Shown here piece by piece: positions 37,058-45,446 of a stretch of DNA of 64,000 bases (position 1 is its first letter; each line of letters opens with the position of its first letter). Origin of the DNA: Actinoplanes oblitus (lineage in GTDB: Bacteria; Actinomycetota; Actinomycetes; Mycobacteriales; Micromonosporaceae). The position numbers were made by a program, and so were the translations under genes. Location: positions 2,309,501 to 2,373,500 of the forward strand of contig NZ_CP126980.1 of NCBI RefSeq assembly GCF_030252345.1, written 5' to 3'. Under the pieces are notes generated by a model. That model was not told the origin of the DNA. It made no database searches and was given only the letters and a program-made list of their open reading frames with translations.

Positions 37058-37606
37058 TCAGGATTCCTTCCGCAGTTCGGTCAGGACTTCGTCCAGCCAG
37101 TCGAGCAGCATCCGCTCATAGGCGATGCCGCCGCGCAGCACGACGTGCTGAAGCCGCTGACCGGTGGTCAGTGATGAGATGTCGGGGAAGTCGCGCTTCT
37201 CCCCGGCGAGATAGCGGGCCAGCAGATCCTCGTGCTCGGTCCGGTAGCGCGTCACCTCGTCGATCAGCGCCGCCCGGCCGGCCGCGTCGTCGAAGGCGGC
37301 CCCGCGCACCTTCACGGCCAGGTCGTGCCGCACCGCCTCGGGCTGCACCGGCTCGTGCAGCCAGGCGGTGAGCACGTCCCGGCCGGTCGCCGAGACGGTG
37401 AAGTCGCGTTTGTCCGGCTTGCCCTCCTGGCCGATCTCGACGGCGGTGACCCAGCCGTCCGCCTCCATCCGCTTCAGCACCCGATAGATCTGCTGGTGGG
37501 TGGCGGTCCAGAAGCGGCCGATGGACCGCTCGAACCGGCGGGCCAGCTCATATCCGGATCCGGGCTGCTCCAGCAGGGAGACCAGGATCGCGTGCTCCAG
37601 CGCCAT
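37058..37606 (-). CDS. PadR-family transcriptional regulator (182 aa)
   Basis: N-terminal winged helix (HAILVSLLEQPGSGYELARRFERSIGRFWTATHQQIYRVLKRMEADGWV) with the GSGYEL and QIYRVLxRME features of PadR proteins, followed by the C-terminal dimerisation helices (LLARYLAGEKRDF, MLLDWLDEVLTELRKES). The ATG at 37606 has AGGA about 9 bases upstream; ATG 37615 lies too close to the operator. A perfect palindrome immediately upstream (37619-37640) suggests autoregulation and control of the downstream acyl-CoA dehydrogenase. The inducer may be an acyl-CoA or aromatic acid. Confidence 0.9.
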   Translation of the reverse strand: MALEHAILVSLLEQPGSGYELARRFERSIGRFWTATHQQIYRVLKRMEADGWVTAVEIGQEGKPDKRDFTVSATGRDVLTAWLHEPVQPEAVRHDLAVKVRGAAFDDAAGRAALIDEVTRYRTEHEDLLARYLAGEKRDFPDISSLTTGQRLQHVVLRGGIAYERMLLDWLDEVLTELRKES

Positions 37607-37618
37607 GTCTGGCATCCT

Positions 37619-37640
37619 GCTATGCAATTCGTTGCATAGC
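37619..37640. promoter_or_regulatory. PadR operator palindrome
   Basis: GCTATGCAA-TTCG-TTGCATAGC: perfect 9-bp arms with a 4-bp centre, 13 bp before the PadR start. ATGCAA-N-TTGCAT is the classic PadR-type half-site, so autorepression of the padR-acad operon is very likely. Confidence 0.85.
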
Positions 37641-37670
37641 AAGGCGCGGGTCGCGGCGGGACGCGAGCGA

Positions 37671-38240
37671 TCAGAACGTCGAGCCCTCCGCCGCCTTCGT
37701 GAGCAGCAGCGGAGGCGGGGTGAACCGATCGCCGTAACGCGCGGCCAGTTCCCGGGTCGGCGCACGGGAAGCAGAGGCCGGCGGACAGGATGCCGCGGTC
37801 GTTGGACGGGAAGCGGAGGCCGGCGGACAGGATGCCGCGGTCGTTGGACGGGAAACGGAGGTCGGCGGACGGGACGCCGCGGTCGTTGCACGGGAAGCGG
37901 AGGTCGGCGGACGGGATGCCGCGGGCATTGGACGGGACGCCGAGGTCGGCGGGCGGGGCGCCGGCACCCGTTCGGGAGAAGGCGGACGGGCCGGGCCAGA
38001 GTCCGGTGCGCTTGCCGTCGGCGTACTCGTAAAAACCCGCACCGGTCGAGCGGCCCCCGCGCCCGAACTCGTCGATCATCCGGTCCAGGGCCGGATCCGC
38101 GGGATGCGGCCGCTAGGCGTTGCCCAGCGCCGCGGCCGTCTCGTCGAGCCCGGCCCGCGCGCACACCTCGGCGATGCCGGCAGCCATCATCCCGGCGCCG
38201 GCGTCGTACACGTACGCCTTGGTGGATCCGGGCTTCCATC
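37671..38240 (-). pseudogene. 3-hydroxyacyl-CoA dehydrogenase remnant with minisatellite insertion
   Basis: Three fragments in order on the minus strand. Near 38228-38115: YVYDAGAGMMAAGIAEVCARAG, the NAD-binding GxGxMGxGIA region, ending in an in-frame TAG. Near 38080-37980: MIDEFGRGGRSTGAGFYEYADG then KRTGLWPGP, the C-terminal LGRKTGxGFYxY motif. Near 37755-37671: RELAARYGDRFTPPPLLL then TKAAEGSTF, the family C-terminus in another frame. The whole middle of the enzyme (about 180 residues) is gone, and five 42-bp repeats sit between the last two fragments. Clearly nonfunctional; it belonged to the same fatty-acid pathway as its neighbours. Confidence 0.85.
37762..37964. repeat. 42-bp tandem repeat inside the dehydrogenase pseudogene
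   Basis: Units at 37762, 37804, 37846, 37888 and a partial at 37930: G(C/G)ACGGGAAGCGGAGGCCGGC then GGACAGGATGCCGCGGTCGTT. About 4.8 copies, divergent towards the right end. Confidence 0.95.
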
Positions 38241-38335
38241 GATGTTGGCGTGTGATTTTCGATTAACTTGTTCATCGGTTTCCGGCTGCTGTCAAGGCTC
38301 TTCACACGGCGCGATCCGCGGAATACTGTGCCGAC

Positions 38336-39181
38336 ATGGAGGACGGTCTCTTTCCCGGCGACGCGGTGATCCGCCGGGTGGCGGGTGAGAGTCTGCTCCT
38401 GGCCGGCGGCGGCCGGGCGACGCTGCTGCAGGTCGCGCACCCCGCCGTCGCCCAGGGGGTGTACGAGCACAGCGACTTCGCCGAGCGCCCGCTGGACCGG
38501 TTGCGGATCACGCTGAGCTACGTCTACGGCGTCCTCTTCGGAACCCGGGACGAGGCCCGGGCGATCAGCCGGGCGGTCAGCGCCAGGCACCGCCGGGTCA
38601 CCGGACCCGGATACGACGCCGCCGACCCCGATCTGCAGGTGTGGGTGAACGCCACGCTGTTCGACACCGCGACACTGCTCCACCAGCGTGTCTTCGGTCC
38701 GCTGTCACCGGCCGAGCTGGACGTCTGCTATCGGCAGTACAGCGTTCTGGCCACCTCGATCGGCTGTCCCGAGGACGCCTGGCCGGCCTGCCGGGCCGCA
38801 TTCCGGCGCTACTGGGACCACATGATCGACACCATTGCGGTCGGTGAGCCGGCCCGGGAGATCGCCGCCGCGGTGCTCCGTCCGGCGCATCTGCCGGTCG
38901 CGCTGCGTCCCGGCATCCCGGTCAACCGGTTCGTCACCGTGGGCCTGCTGCCCGGGCCGATCCGGGACGGGTACGGCTTCACCTGGACGGCGCGGCAGCA
39001 GCGCCGGCTCGACCGCGTCCTGTCCGTCACGTCGGCCGTCTACCCACGTGTGCCGCGGCGCCTGCGACAGGTGCTCAAGGATCACTACCTCAGAGATCTT
39101 CGCCAACGACTGGCTCGTAGGAGGCAACCGAGATGGACTCCTCGCTCGCCCAGCGGTGCGCCGATACCGCCCGGGGCCTGA
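38336..39181 (+). CDS. MpaB-type oxygenase family protein (DUF2236), copy 1 (281 aa)
   Basis: The DUF2236/MpaB layout is clear: GRATLLQVAHPAVAQGVYEHSDF (His region near the start), RLRITLSYVYGVLFGTRDEARAISRAVSARHRRVTG with a central His pair, WVNATLFDTATLLHQRVFGPLS and YWDHMIDTIAVG. The family includes rubber oxygenase Lcp-like and fungal MpaB heme b oxygenases that cleave C-C double bonds. The exact reaction is not known for bacterial members. It overlaps the start of the fadD-like gene by 49 nt, so coupling is very likely. A second family member lies on the other side of fadD. Confidence 0.82.
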   Translation: MEDGLFPGDAVIRRVAGESLLLAGGGRATLLQVAHPAVAQGVYEHSDFAERPLDRLRITLSYVYGVLFGTRDEARAISRAVSARHRRVTGPGYDAADPDLQVWVNATLFDTATLLHQRVFGPLSPAELDVCYRQYSVLATSIGCPEDAWPACRAAFRRYWDHMIDTIAVGEPAREIAAAVLRPAHLPVALRPGIPVNRFVTVGLLPGPIRDGYGFTWTARQQRRLDRVLSVTSAVYPRVPRRLRQVLKDHYLRDLRQRLARRRQPRWTPRSPSGAPIPPGA

Positions 39182-40908
39182 CCGTTCCCGCTCTGCTGCA
39201 CCGCAACGCCACCGAGTTCGGCGGCCTGCCGGCGCTCAGCACGCTGGGCGTACCGGGCACCCTGAGCTGGCGCGAGCTGCGTGACCGGGTCGCCGCGACC
39301 GCCGGTGGCCTGGCCGAGCTCGGTCTGCGCGCCGGCGACCGCATGCTGATCATGATGGCCGGCCGGGTCGAGCACTGGGTGGTCGACCTGGCCGCCGTGC
39401 ACCTGGGAGCCATCCCGTCCACCGTCTACGCCACCCTCGCGCCGGCTCAGCTGCGCTACCTCGCCCAGCACAGCGGCGCCCGGATCCTGATCCTCGAGAA
39501 CGAGGCCGACCTGGCCAGGTGGACCCCGCTGCCGCCGCACGTGGAACACGTCCTGGTGCTCGACCGGGACCTGCCGGGGCTCGCCGCGCGGCCGGCCGAC
39601 CCGGAGACGTTCGTGAAGACCTGGCGTGCCGTCCGGTCCGACCAGCCGGTCACCCTGCTCTACACCTCGGGCACCACCGGCGATCCGAAGGGCGTGGTGC
39701 TCACCCACCACAACGTGATCTACCAGTCGGTGGTCCTGGAGGCGACGGTGCCGACGCCCGACCACGCGCGGTCGCTGGCGTACCTGCCGCTCGCGCACAT
39801 CGCGGAACGGATGCTCGGCATCTACAACGCGATCTACCGCGCCGGGCACGTCACCATCTGCCCCGACCCGGCGCAGCTGCTCGCCGGGCTGGTCAGCGTC
39901 CGGCCGGTCGCGTTCTTCGGGGTGCCGCGGATCTGGGAGAAGTTCGTGGCCGGCATCCAGGCCCAGCTCGCCGCGGCCGAACCGGCCGTCCGCAACGCCG
40001 TGGAGACCGCCCGCGAGGTGGCGTTGCAGGCCTACAAGCTGCGCGAGGCCGGCCAGCCGTTGCCGCCGGAGCTGTCCACCCGGCTGAACCTGGTGGACAC
40101 CCGGGTGCTGCGGCCGCTGCGGGCCCGGCTCGGCCTGGACAACGTGCTGTGGCCGGGCAGCGGCGCCGCGCCGATCCCGGTCGACGTGCTGCTCTATCTG
40201 GCCGGCATCGGCATCGACGTGCTCGAGGTGTGGGGGATGACCGAGACCACCGGGACCGCCACCCTCAACACCCCGGACGGCTTCCGCACCGGCACTGTCG
40301 GCCGGGTCAACCCGGGGATGGAGCTCAGGCTGGCCGAGGACGGCGAGATCCTGGTCCGCGGGCCGCTGGTCTGCGCCGGCTACCTGCGCCCGGACGGCGG
40401 CGTCGAACCGGTCACCGACGCGGACGGGTGGCTCGCCACCGGCGACGTCGGCACGATCGACGCCGACGGGTTCCTCACCATCACCGACCGCAAGAAGGAA
40501 CTGATCATCAACTCGGCCGGCAAGAACATCGCCCCGGCTCAGATCGAGAACCTGCTGCGGGCCCACCCGCTGATCGCCCAGGCGGTGGCGATCGGCGACC
40601 GGCGTCCCTACGTGACGGCGCTGATCGTGCTCGACGAGGAGACCGTACCCGCGTGGGCCGCCCGGCAGGGCCTGACCGAGACGTCGCTCGCCGCGCTGGC
40701 GACGCATCCCGCCCTGCTCGCCGAGATCACCGCGGCGGTGGCCGCCGCCAACCACCGCCTGGCCCGGCCGGAGCAGGTGAAGCGCTTCCACGTGCTGCCC
40801 AACGGCTGGACGCCGGAGACCGGCGAACTGACCCCGACCCTCAAGCTGCGCCGCCGTGTCGTCCAGGATCGCTACGCGGACGCGATCGACGCGCTCTACG
40901 CGGCCTGA
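39133..40908 (+). CDS. Long-chain fatty acid-CoA ligase, FadD15-like (591 aa)
   Basis: An adenylate-forming enzyme with the full motif set: TLLYTSGTTGDPKGVVLTHHN (P-loop-like A3, about residue 177), YLPLAHIAERM, the A5 region VWGMTETTGTATLNT, A7/A8 WLATGDVGTIDADGFLTITDRKKELI, and the catalytic Lys in NSAGKNIAPAQIE. Length and layout match FadD15/long-chain acyl-CoA synthetases. It activates fatty acids with ATP and CoA. It begins inside the MpaB-like gene and ends 18 bases before a gene-free spacer with the 62-bp repeat. With the acyl-CoA dehydrogenase and pseudogenes it marks a lipid-catabolism island. Confidence 0.93.
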   Translation: MDSSLAQRCADTARGLTVPALLHRNATEFGGLPALSTLGVPGTLSWRELRDRVAATAGGLAELGLRAGDRMLIMMAGRVEHWVVDLAAVHLGAIPSTVYATLAPAQLRYLAQHSGARILILENEADLARWTPLPPHVEHVLVLDRDLPGLAARPADPETFVKTWRAVRSDQPVTLLYTSGTTGDPKGVVLTHHNVIYQSVVLEATVPTPDHARSLAYLPLAHIAERMLGIYNAIYRAGHVTICPDPAQLLAGLVSVRPVAFFGVPRIWEKFVAGIQAQLAAAEPAVRNAVETAREVALQAYKLREAGQPLPPELSTRLNLVDTRVLRPLRARLGLDNVLWPGSGAAPIPVDVLLYLAGIGIDVLEVWGMTETTGTATLNTPDGFRTGTVGRVNPGMELRLAEDGEILVRGPLVCAGYLRPDGGVEPVTDADGWLATGDVGTIDADGFLTITDRKKELIINSAGKNIAPAQIENLLRAHPLIAQAVAIGDRRPYVTALIVLDEETVPAWAARQGLTETSLAALATHPALLAEITAAVAAANHRLARPEQVKRFHVLPNGWTPETGELTPTLKLRRRVVQDRYADAIDALYAA

Positions 40909-40964
40909 ATCCGTCGCCGCGGTCCCGGCGTGCCGCAGCCCTGCCCAGCGCGAGCCAAACCCAC

Positions 40965-41090
40965 GGCTGGCGCCCATGGTGGTGTCGCGGGCCCGGATAC
41001 CACCGTCACGGCCAGCCGTGGGTTGTGGCTGGCGTCCATGGTGGTGTCGCGGGCCTGGATGCCACCGTCACGGCCAGCTGCGGGTTGGGC
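40965..41090. repeat. Tandem 62-bp palindromic repeat block, locus B (2 copies)
   Basis: Units start at 40965 and 41027 (62 bp), with a partial at 41088. GGCTGG(C)G(C/T)CCATGGTGGTG then TCGCGGGCC(C/T)GGAT(A/G)CCACCGTC and ACGGCCAGC. Same unit length and consensus as locus A (6134-6427), placed between the convergent fadD and second mpaB genes. Each unit folds as an imperfect hairpin. Confidence 0.9.
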
Positions 41091-41122
41091 TGGACGGGCG
41101 GGGCGGTTGGCCGGGCGCGGGG

Positions 41123-42016
41123 TCAGGGGTGGCGCAGGTGCTCGGCCGGGAAGTCGGCGGCGGGCGGTGGGGCGCCGAGGTCGGCGGGCCGGTAACCGGT
41201 GGGGTAGCCCGGGTAGGTGCGGTTGCGCGGGGAGACGCCGAGCACCGAGGCCCGGCGGGGTGGGAAGAAGCGCAGGGCCAGGGCCCGGGCCCGCAGGCCG
41301 AGGTGGCCGAGGGCGCCGACCCAGCGCGGGGCGGGCTGGAAACCGAAGGCGCGCAGCATCGGCTCGTCGAGCATGCCGCGTACGGCCAGGCGGACCGCGG
41401 GGCGCAGGACGGCGGGGAACCACGCGGCGAACAGGCCGACCGTGTACTCGCCGACCTGACGGTTCGTCTCGGTGAAGACGAACCGCTCGCGCTCGTACCG
41501 CTGCTTGAACGCCCGGAACTCGGCGAAGCCGGCCGGGATGTCGCGGATGCCCATCCGGCGGCCCACCTCGCGGTAGTAGTGGAACGCGGCGAGCCGTTCG
41601 TGGTCGTGCGGCGGGCGCCAGCCGTACTTGTCGAGCCAGTCGAGCGGGTCGTAGATGAACGTGGACAGCACGTAGCGCATGTCGTCGTCGCTGATCGCGA
41701 ACCGGCCGTGCGCGCGGTTGACGACCTTGAGGGCCTCCCGGCCGCGCGGCGAGTCGTACCCGTGCGCGGCGATCTCGGCCATCAGCAGGGACGTGTCGTC
41801 GTACCGCCGCTGTGGCCGGTCGCGGAACTCGCCGGTGGCCGCGAGCAGCGCCGAGATGCTCGGCACGCAGTACGTCCGGAACAGCGCGAACTCCAGCGCC
41901 CGGGTGTAGTCCCAGGGGAACTCCCGGCCCGCGGACAGCTGATAGATCTCCAGGTGGTCACGTTCCGGGTCCAGCCGGGCGATCCGGTCCCGCAACTCCC
42001 AGCGTCGGCGCGGCAT
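41123..42016 (-). CDS. MpaB-type oxygenase family protein (DUF2236), copy 2 (297 aa)
   Basis: A larger, more divergent member of the same family: FALFRTYCVPSISALLAATGEF, DTSLLMAEIAAHGYDSPRGREALKVVNRAHGRFAISDDDMRYVLSTFIYDP (Asp-Ser-Pro-Arg-Gly and the HGRF region are characteristic), LDWLDKYGWRPPHDHE and FRAFKQRYERERFVFTETNRQVG. The C-terminal part is Pro/Arg-rich. It is convergent with fadD. Two MpaB-type genes flanking one acyl-CoA ligase is unusual and suggests a common lipid substrate. Confidence 0.8.
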   Translation of the reverse strand: MPRRRWELRDRIARLDPERDHLEIYQLSAGREFPWDYTRALEFALFRTYCVPSISALLAATGEFRDRPQRRYDDTSLLMAEIAAHGYDSPRGREALKVVNRAHGRFAISDDDMRYVLSTFIYDPLDWLDKYGWRPPHDHERLAAFHYYREVGRRMGIRDIPAGFAEFRAFKQRYERERFVFTETNRQVGEYTVGLFAAWFPAVLRPAVRLAVRGMLDEPMLRAFGFQPAPRWVGALGHLGLRARALALRFFPPRRASVLGVSPRNRTYPGYPTGYRPADLGAPPPAADFPAEHLRHP

Positions 42017-42104
42017 CAGTCGATCATCTCCTTGACCCGGTACGGCGGGCGCGGCGGTCCTCGCGGACCGGCGTCAGTAGTTTGATATTCGACAATGTGA
42101 CCGG

Positions 42105-42487
42105 ATGCGGCCGCAACTGTCCGACGAGGTGGCCGCCGCGCTGCGCGGCCGGATCATGTCCGGTGAGCTGCGGCCCGGCGCCCGGGTGCGGCTCGAGGAG
42201 GTGGCCGCCCAGCTCGGCGTCAGCATCACCCCGGTCCGGGAGGCGCTGCTCCGGCTCGCCGCCGATCGCAGGACCAGCGAGATCGAACAGCTGGAGTACG
42301 CCTTCCCTCGCACCGTCAACCGGATGGCGCAGGCCCGGAAACTGAGCTGGTTCCCGCACGTGGCGACGCGGTACACGCCGGCTCGCTGCTATGCCGCCGA
42401 CCCGGGGTGGCCGCGCTGGTGTCGGCGATCTACGGCGGGACCAGCGAGATCCAGCGGGACATCAGCGGCAAGACGTTCGGTCTCTGA
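42105..42487 (+). pseudogene. Fused remnants: GntR-type regulator start and acyl-CoA dehydrogenase tail
   Basis: 42105-42266 encodes a good GntR winged helix (MRPQLSDEVAAALRGRIMSG, then GVSITPVREALLRLAAD). After that the sequence loses similarity. 42407-42487, in another frame, encodes VAALVSAIYGGTSEIQRDIS then GKTFGL and a TGA, the conserved C-terminal IYGGTxEIQ signature of acyl-CoA dehydrogenases. Neither gene is complete; a deletion or rearrangement joined them. It is the second decayed fatty-acid gene of this island. Confidence 0.75.
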
Positions 42488-42502
42488 GGGCCTCGCCGGC
42501 GC

Positions 42503-43075
42503 TCAGTTGCCGTACTCCTCGACGATCTGGGCCGCCGGGCCGGCGTTCCAGTACACCGTGATGACCGAGGCGTGCGACGGGCCGGTGAGCCGCGCGACGA
42601 CGAGCGTGTTGCTGCGCCGGGTCACCGTCAGCACGTGATCCGGCAACGGGTCGGCGCCGACCACGTCGATCCGGGACGCGGAGTAGGCGACGATCACGTC
42701 ACCGCCCTCCGCCTCCACCCGGTAGCGCGGGCGCTCGTCGGGCGCCGACGGCGACGGGCTCGCCGAGGGGCTGGCCGGCGCCGTGCGGGACGGCGACGGC
42801 CGTGGGGTCGCCGGTCGGGTGGTCGCCGGGCTGGACGGCTTGCGGTGCGGGCGGGCCGACGAGTGGCTGGGTCGCGGGGCGGCCGGCGAGGCCGACGGCA
42901 GGGCGTCGGCGACCCCGAACCGGACCTCGGTGTACCGGCGGTTGACGTCGATCGCCACGGGTGCCTCGTCGGTGAGCGCGGGCGCGACGCCGAGCTGGAC
43001 ACCGAGCCACGAGACGGTGACGGCGGCGGCCGCGGCGGACAGCCACGCGATGACGAATCGCCAGCTACGGCCCAC
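42503..43075 (-). CDS. Membrane-anchored protein of unknown function with Ser/Pro-rich linker (190 aa)
   Basis: GTG start with AAGGGA seven bases upstream. One N-terminal membrane segment (FVIAWLSAAAAAVTVSWLG), a short soluble stretch, then a Ser/Ala/Pro/Arg/Thr-rich linker (residues about 70-115, SPSASPSPSAP at its end), then a small beta domain (RYRVEAEGGDVIVAYSASRIDVVGADPLPDHVLTVTRR). The layout is that of an anchored sensor or partner protein placed outside the membrane. It is divergent from the response regulator gene across a 37-bp spacer, so it may be a target or signal of that two-component system. No known family recognised. Confidence 0.7.
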   Translation of the reverse strand: MGRSWRFVIAWLSAAAAAVTVSWLGVQLGVAPALTDEAPVAIDVNRRYTEVRFGVADALPSASPAAPRPSHSSARPHRKPSSPATTRPATPRPSPSRTAPASPSASPSPSAPDERPRYRVEAEGGDVIVAYSASRIDVVGADPLPDHVLTVTRRSNTLVVARLTGPSHASVITVYWNAGPAAQIVEEYGN

Positions 43076-43112
43076 GATGATGTCCCTTCTTGCCGGTCGA
43101 TAGATTGAGCTC

Positions 43113-43796
43113 ATGGCGTACGTGCTGGTGATCGAGGATGATCAGGACATCCGGGAGGCGATCGACCGGCTCCTGTCCATGGCGGGGCACGTCGTGCGGC
43201 TGTGCGGGACCGCGCTCGACGGGCTCCGCGAGCTGACCCGCCAGCGTCCCGACGTGGTGGTCCTGGACCTGAACCTGCCCGACCTCGACGGCGCTGCGGT
43301 GCTGCGCGGCATCCGGTCGACGTCCTCGGTGCCGGTGGTGGTCGCCACCGCCCGGGGCGCGGAGAGCGAGATGATCCGGCTGTTGCGCGCCGGCGCCGAC
43401 GACTACGTGGTGAAGCCGTACTCCGCCGAGCAGCTGGAGGCGCGGATCGCCGCGGTGCTGCGGCGCGGTGGCGGGCCGGCCGGCACCACGCTGACGGTGG
43501 GCGGGCTGGAGCTCGACCCGGAGGGGCGTACCGCCTCGCTCGACGGCGCGCCGCTGCAGCTCTCCCGGCTGGAGTTCGACCTGCTGGCGTACCTGATGCG
43601 GCGGGCCGGCAAGGTGGTCACCCGGCGTCAGGTGCTCGACGACGTCTGGGGTCCGGAGGGCCGCTCGCCGGAGACCGTCGACGTCCACGTGACCTGGCTG
43701 CGCCGCAAGCTCGGCGAGCGGGCGGCCGCGCCACGGTACCTGCACACCGTGCGCGGGGTGGGCATCCGCCTGTCCGCACCGGAGGCCACCGCCTGA
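43113..43796 (+). CDS. OmpR/PhoB-type response regulator (227 aa)
   Basis: The receiver domain has the phosphoacceptor Asp in VVVLDLNLPDLDG (about residue 53), the acidic pair in VIEDDQD, switch Thr in VVVATARG, and Lys in YVVKPYS. The C-terminal winged helix has LEFDLLAYLMRRAGKVVTRRQVLDDVWG and VDVHVTWLRRKLGE. It is convergent with the histidine kinase gene, an unusual orientation for a cognate pair. TAGATT six bases before the ATG suggests a leaderless message. A direct repeat TTAAGC-N5-TTAAGC at 45447-45463 is a good candidate target. Confidence 0.93.
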   Translation: MAYVLVIEDDQDIREAIDRLLSMAGHVVRLCGTALDGLRELTRQRPDVVVLDLNLPDLDGAAVLRGIRSTSSVPVVVATARGAESEMIRLLRAGADDYVVKPYSAEQLEARIAAVLRRGGGPAGTTLTVGGLELDPEGRTASLDGAPLQLSRLEFDLLAYLMRRAGKVVTRRQVLDDVWGPEGRSPETVDVHVTWLRRKLGERAAAPRYLHTVRGVGIRLSAPEATA

Positions 43797-43804
43797 ACTA
43801 GGCC

Positions 43805-43848
43805 GTGTTTCGGAGTCCGGCCACAGCCCCGGTCGGATTCCGAAACAC
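43805..43848. terminator. Bidirectional terminator between response regulator and kinase
   Basis: Arms GTGTTTCGGAGTCCG (43805-43819) and CGGATTCCGAAACAC (43834-43848), one mismatch in 15 bp, exactly between the two stop codons. CTAG flanks both sides, so a tiny transposon-end-derived element is an alternative origin. Confidence 0.8.
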
Positions 43849-45198
43849 CTAGCGGGCATGCGCGCCGCCGAGCCGTCGCCACAGTCCGGTGCGGGGTTCC
43901 TCGGCGGGCGCGTCGTCGCCGGCCACCCCCAGCGTCAGCACGACCCGGGCGCCGCCCAGCTCGCCGCGGCCGACGGTGAGCTCACCACCGGTGTCGGCGG
44001 CGAGCCGCCGGGCGATGTCCAGACCCAGCCCGGTGGAGTCGGCGCCGCTGGCGCCGCGGGACATGGCGGCCTCGGCGTCCCGGAAACCCGGGCCGGCGTC
44101 CTCGACGACGACCGACACCCGGTCCGGTCCGGGCTCCACCGACACCCGGCAGGCGGCGGTCTCCGGGGTGTGGTGGAAGACGTTGCCCAGCAGGACGTCG
44201 AGCGCCTCGGCGACCATCGAGAAGGCGGCCGGCACGGTGATCCCGGACGGTGGCGGCTGCGTCTGCCACGGCCGGCCCTGATCCTCGGCGAGCGCACCCC
44301 AGAACGCCGTCCGGTCGGTCACCACGGCGCCCAGGTCGCAGCGCAGCCGGGGCCGGGCCGCCAGCGGACGGGCGGCCTCGACGATCACGGCGTTGATCTC
44401 CTGTTCCAGCCGGTCGACCATCCGCGCCTGGCGATCGCGATCGGGTCCGGCGGGCAGCGTCTCGGTGTTCAGCCGCAGCGCTGTCAACGGCACCCGGAGC
44501 CGGTGGGACAGGTTGGCGGCGAGGGCTCGCTCGGTGGCCAGCAACTCGGTGAACCGGTCGGCGAGGACGTTCAGCGCGCCGCCGACGTCCTCGATCTCCC
44601 GGGGGCCGCTCGGCCGTACCCGGGCGTGCAGGCTGCCCGCCCCGAGCGCGGTGGCCGTCCGGGCCAGATCCCGGCTGGCCCGGACCACCCGGGCGGCGAG
44701 CCGGTCGGCCAGCAACGTCGAGACCCCGACCAGGACTAGCGCTTCGCCGATCAGCACCAGCCAGGCCAGGCCGACGCCGGCGCGCAGCGAGGCGGCCGGC
44801 ACGTAGACCTCGATCACCGCGATCTGTCCCTCGGGCAGCGCCACCGGCCGCAGGTACACCCGGCCTCCGGTGACCTCCACGGTGGCGGTGAGCTGCTGCT
44901 GGCGTACGCGTACGACGACGGTCTGCGGCACGCGCGAGGTGCCCACCGTGCCGAGCGTGGGCAGGTGCGCCGCCAGCTGCCCGTGCTTGCCGGCCTCGGT
45001 ACTCATGATCGAGTTGAGCACCAGGCCCCGGTCGGTGGCGACCACCAGTACCGCCGACAGCCCGAGGGCCTGCCGCTCCGCCTCCCGCATGGCGCGGTCC
45101 CGGACCGCGGTGCGCACCAGCATGGCGAGCGGGATGACGAACGCCAGCGCCACCAGTGTCGTCACCGCGAGGGCTACCCAAACGTAACTGCGTCTCAT
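43849..45198 (-). CDS. Sensor histidine kinase (449 aa)
   Basis: Two membrane helices (about residues 8-30 and 145-165) bracket an extracytoplasmic sensor domain of about 110 residues. A HAMP-like linker follows, then the dimerisation helix with the phosphoaccepting His in ANLSHRLRVPLTALRL (about 235). The ATPase part has VLLGNVFHHTPE (N box), VVVEDAGPGFRD (G1) and STGLGLDIARRLA (G2). All catalytic boxes are present. The C-terminal end is low complexity. It is the probable partner of the convergent OmpR-type regulator. The signal is unknown. Confidence 0.92.
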   Translation of the reverse strand: MRRSYVWVALAVTTLVALAFVIPLAMLVRTAVRDRAMREAERQALGLSAVLVVATDRGLVLNSIMSTEAGKHGQLAAHLPTLGTVGTSRVPQTVVVRVRQQQLTATVEVTGGRVYLRPVALPEGQIAVIEVYVPAASLRAGVGLAWLVLIGEALVLVGVSTLLADRLAARVVRASRDLARTATALGAGSLHARVRPSGPREIEDVGGALNVLADRFTELLATERALAANLSHRLRVPLTALRLNTETLPAGPDRDRQARMVDRLEQEINAVIVEAARPLAARPRLRCDLGAVVTDRTAFWGALAEDQGRPWQTQPPPSGITVPAAFSMVAEALDVLLGNVFHHTPETAACRVSVEPGPDRVSVVVEDAGPGFRDAEAAMSRGASGADSTGLGLDIARRLAADTGGELTVGRGELGGARVVLTLGVAGDDAPAEEPRTGLWRRLGGAHAR

Positions 45199-45446
45199 TC
45201 ACCGACCACCGCTAATGGAAAGATCAGGTGCTGACCATAGCGGCCCGCGGCGATCACCGCGCGATTGTCACCGGCGGTACCTTAAGGGCACCGGAAGAAC
45301 GGCTATCGGTGCGATCACGGACCGGCCCGCAGGTCTGCCCTGGTGACCGGTGACGACACCGGCACTTGTCGTCGATGTCCGGCCTCGGCTCGATAAAGCT
45401 TGGCGAAAGCCCTCCGTAAGACGCTGAACCCCAGCCTTATCGATGA

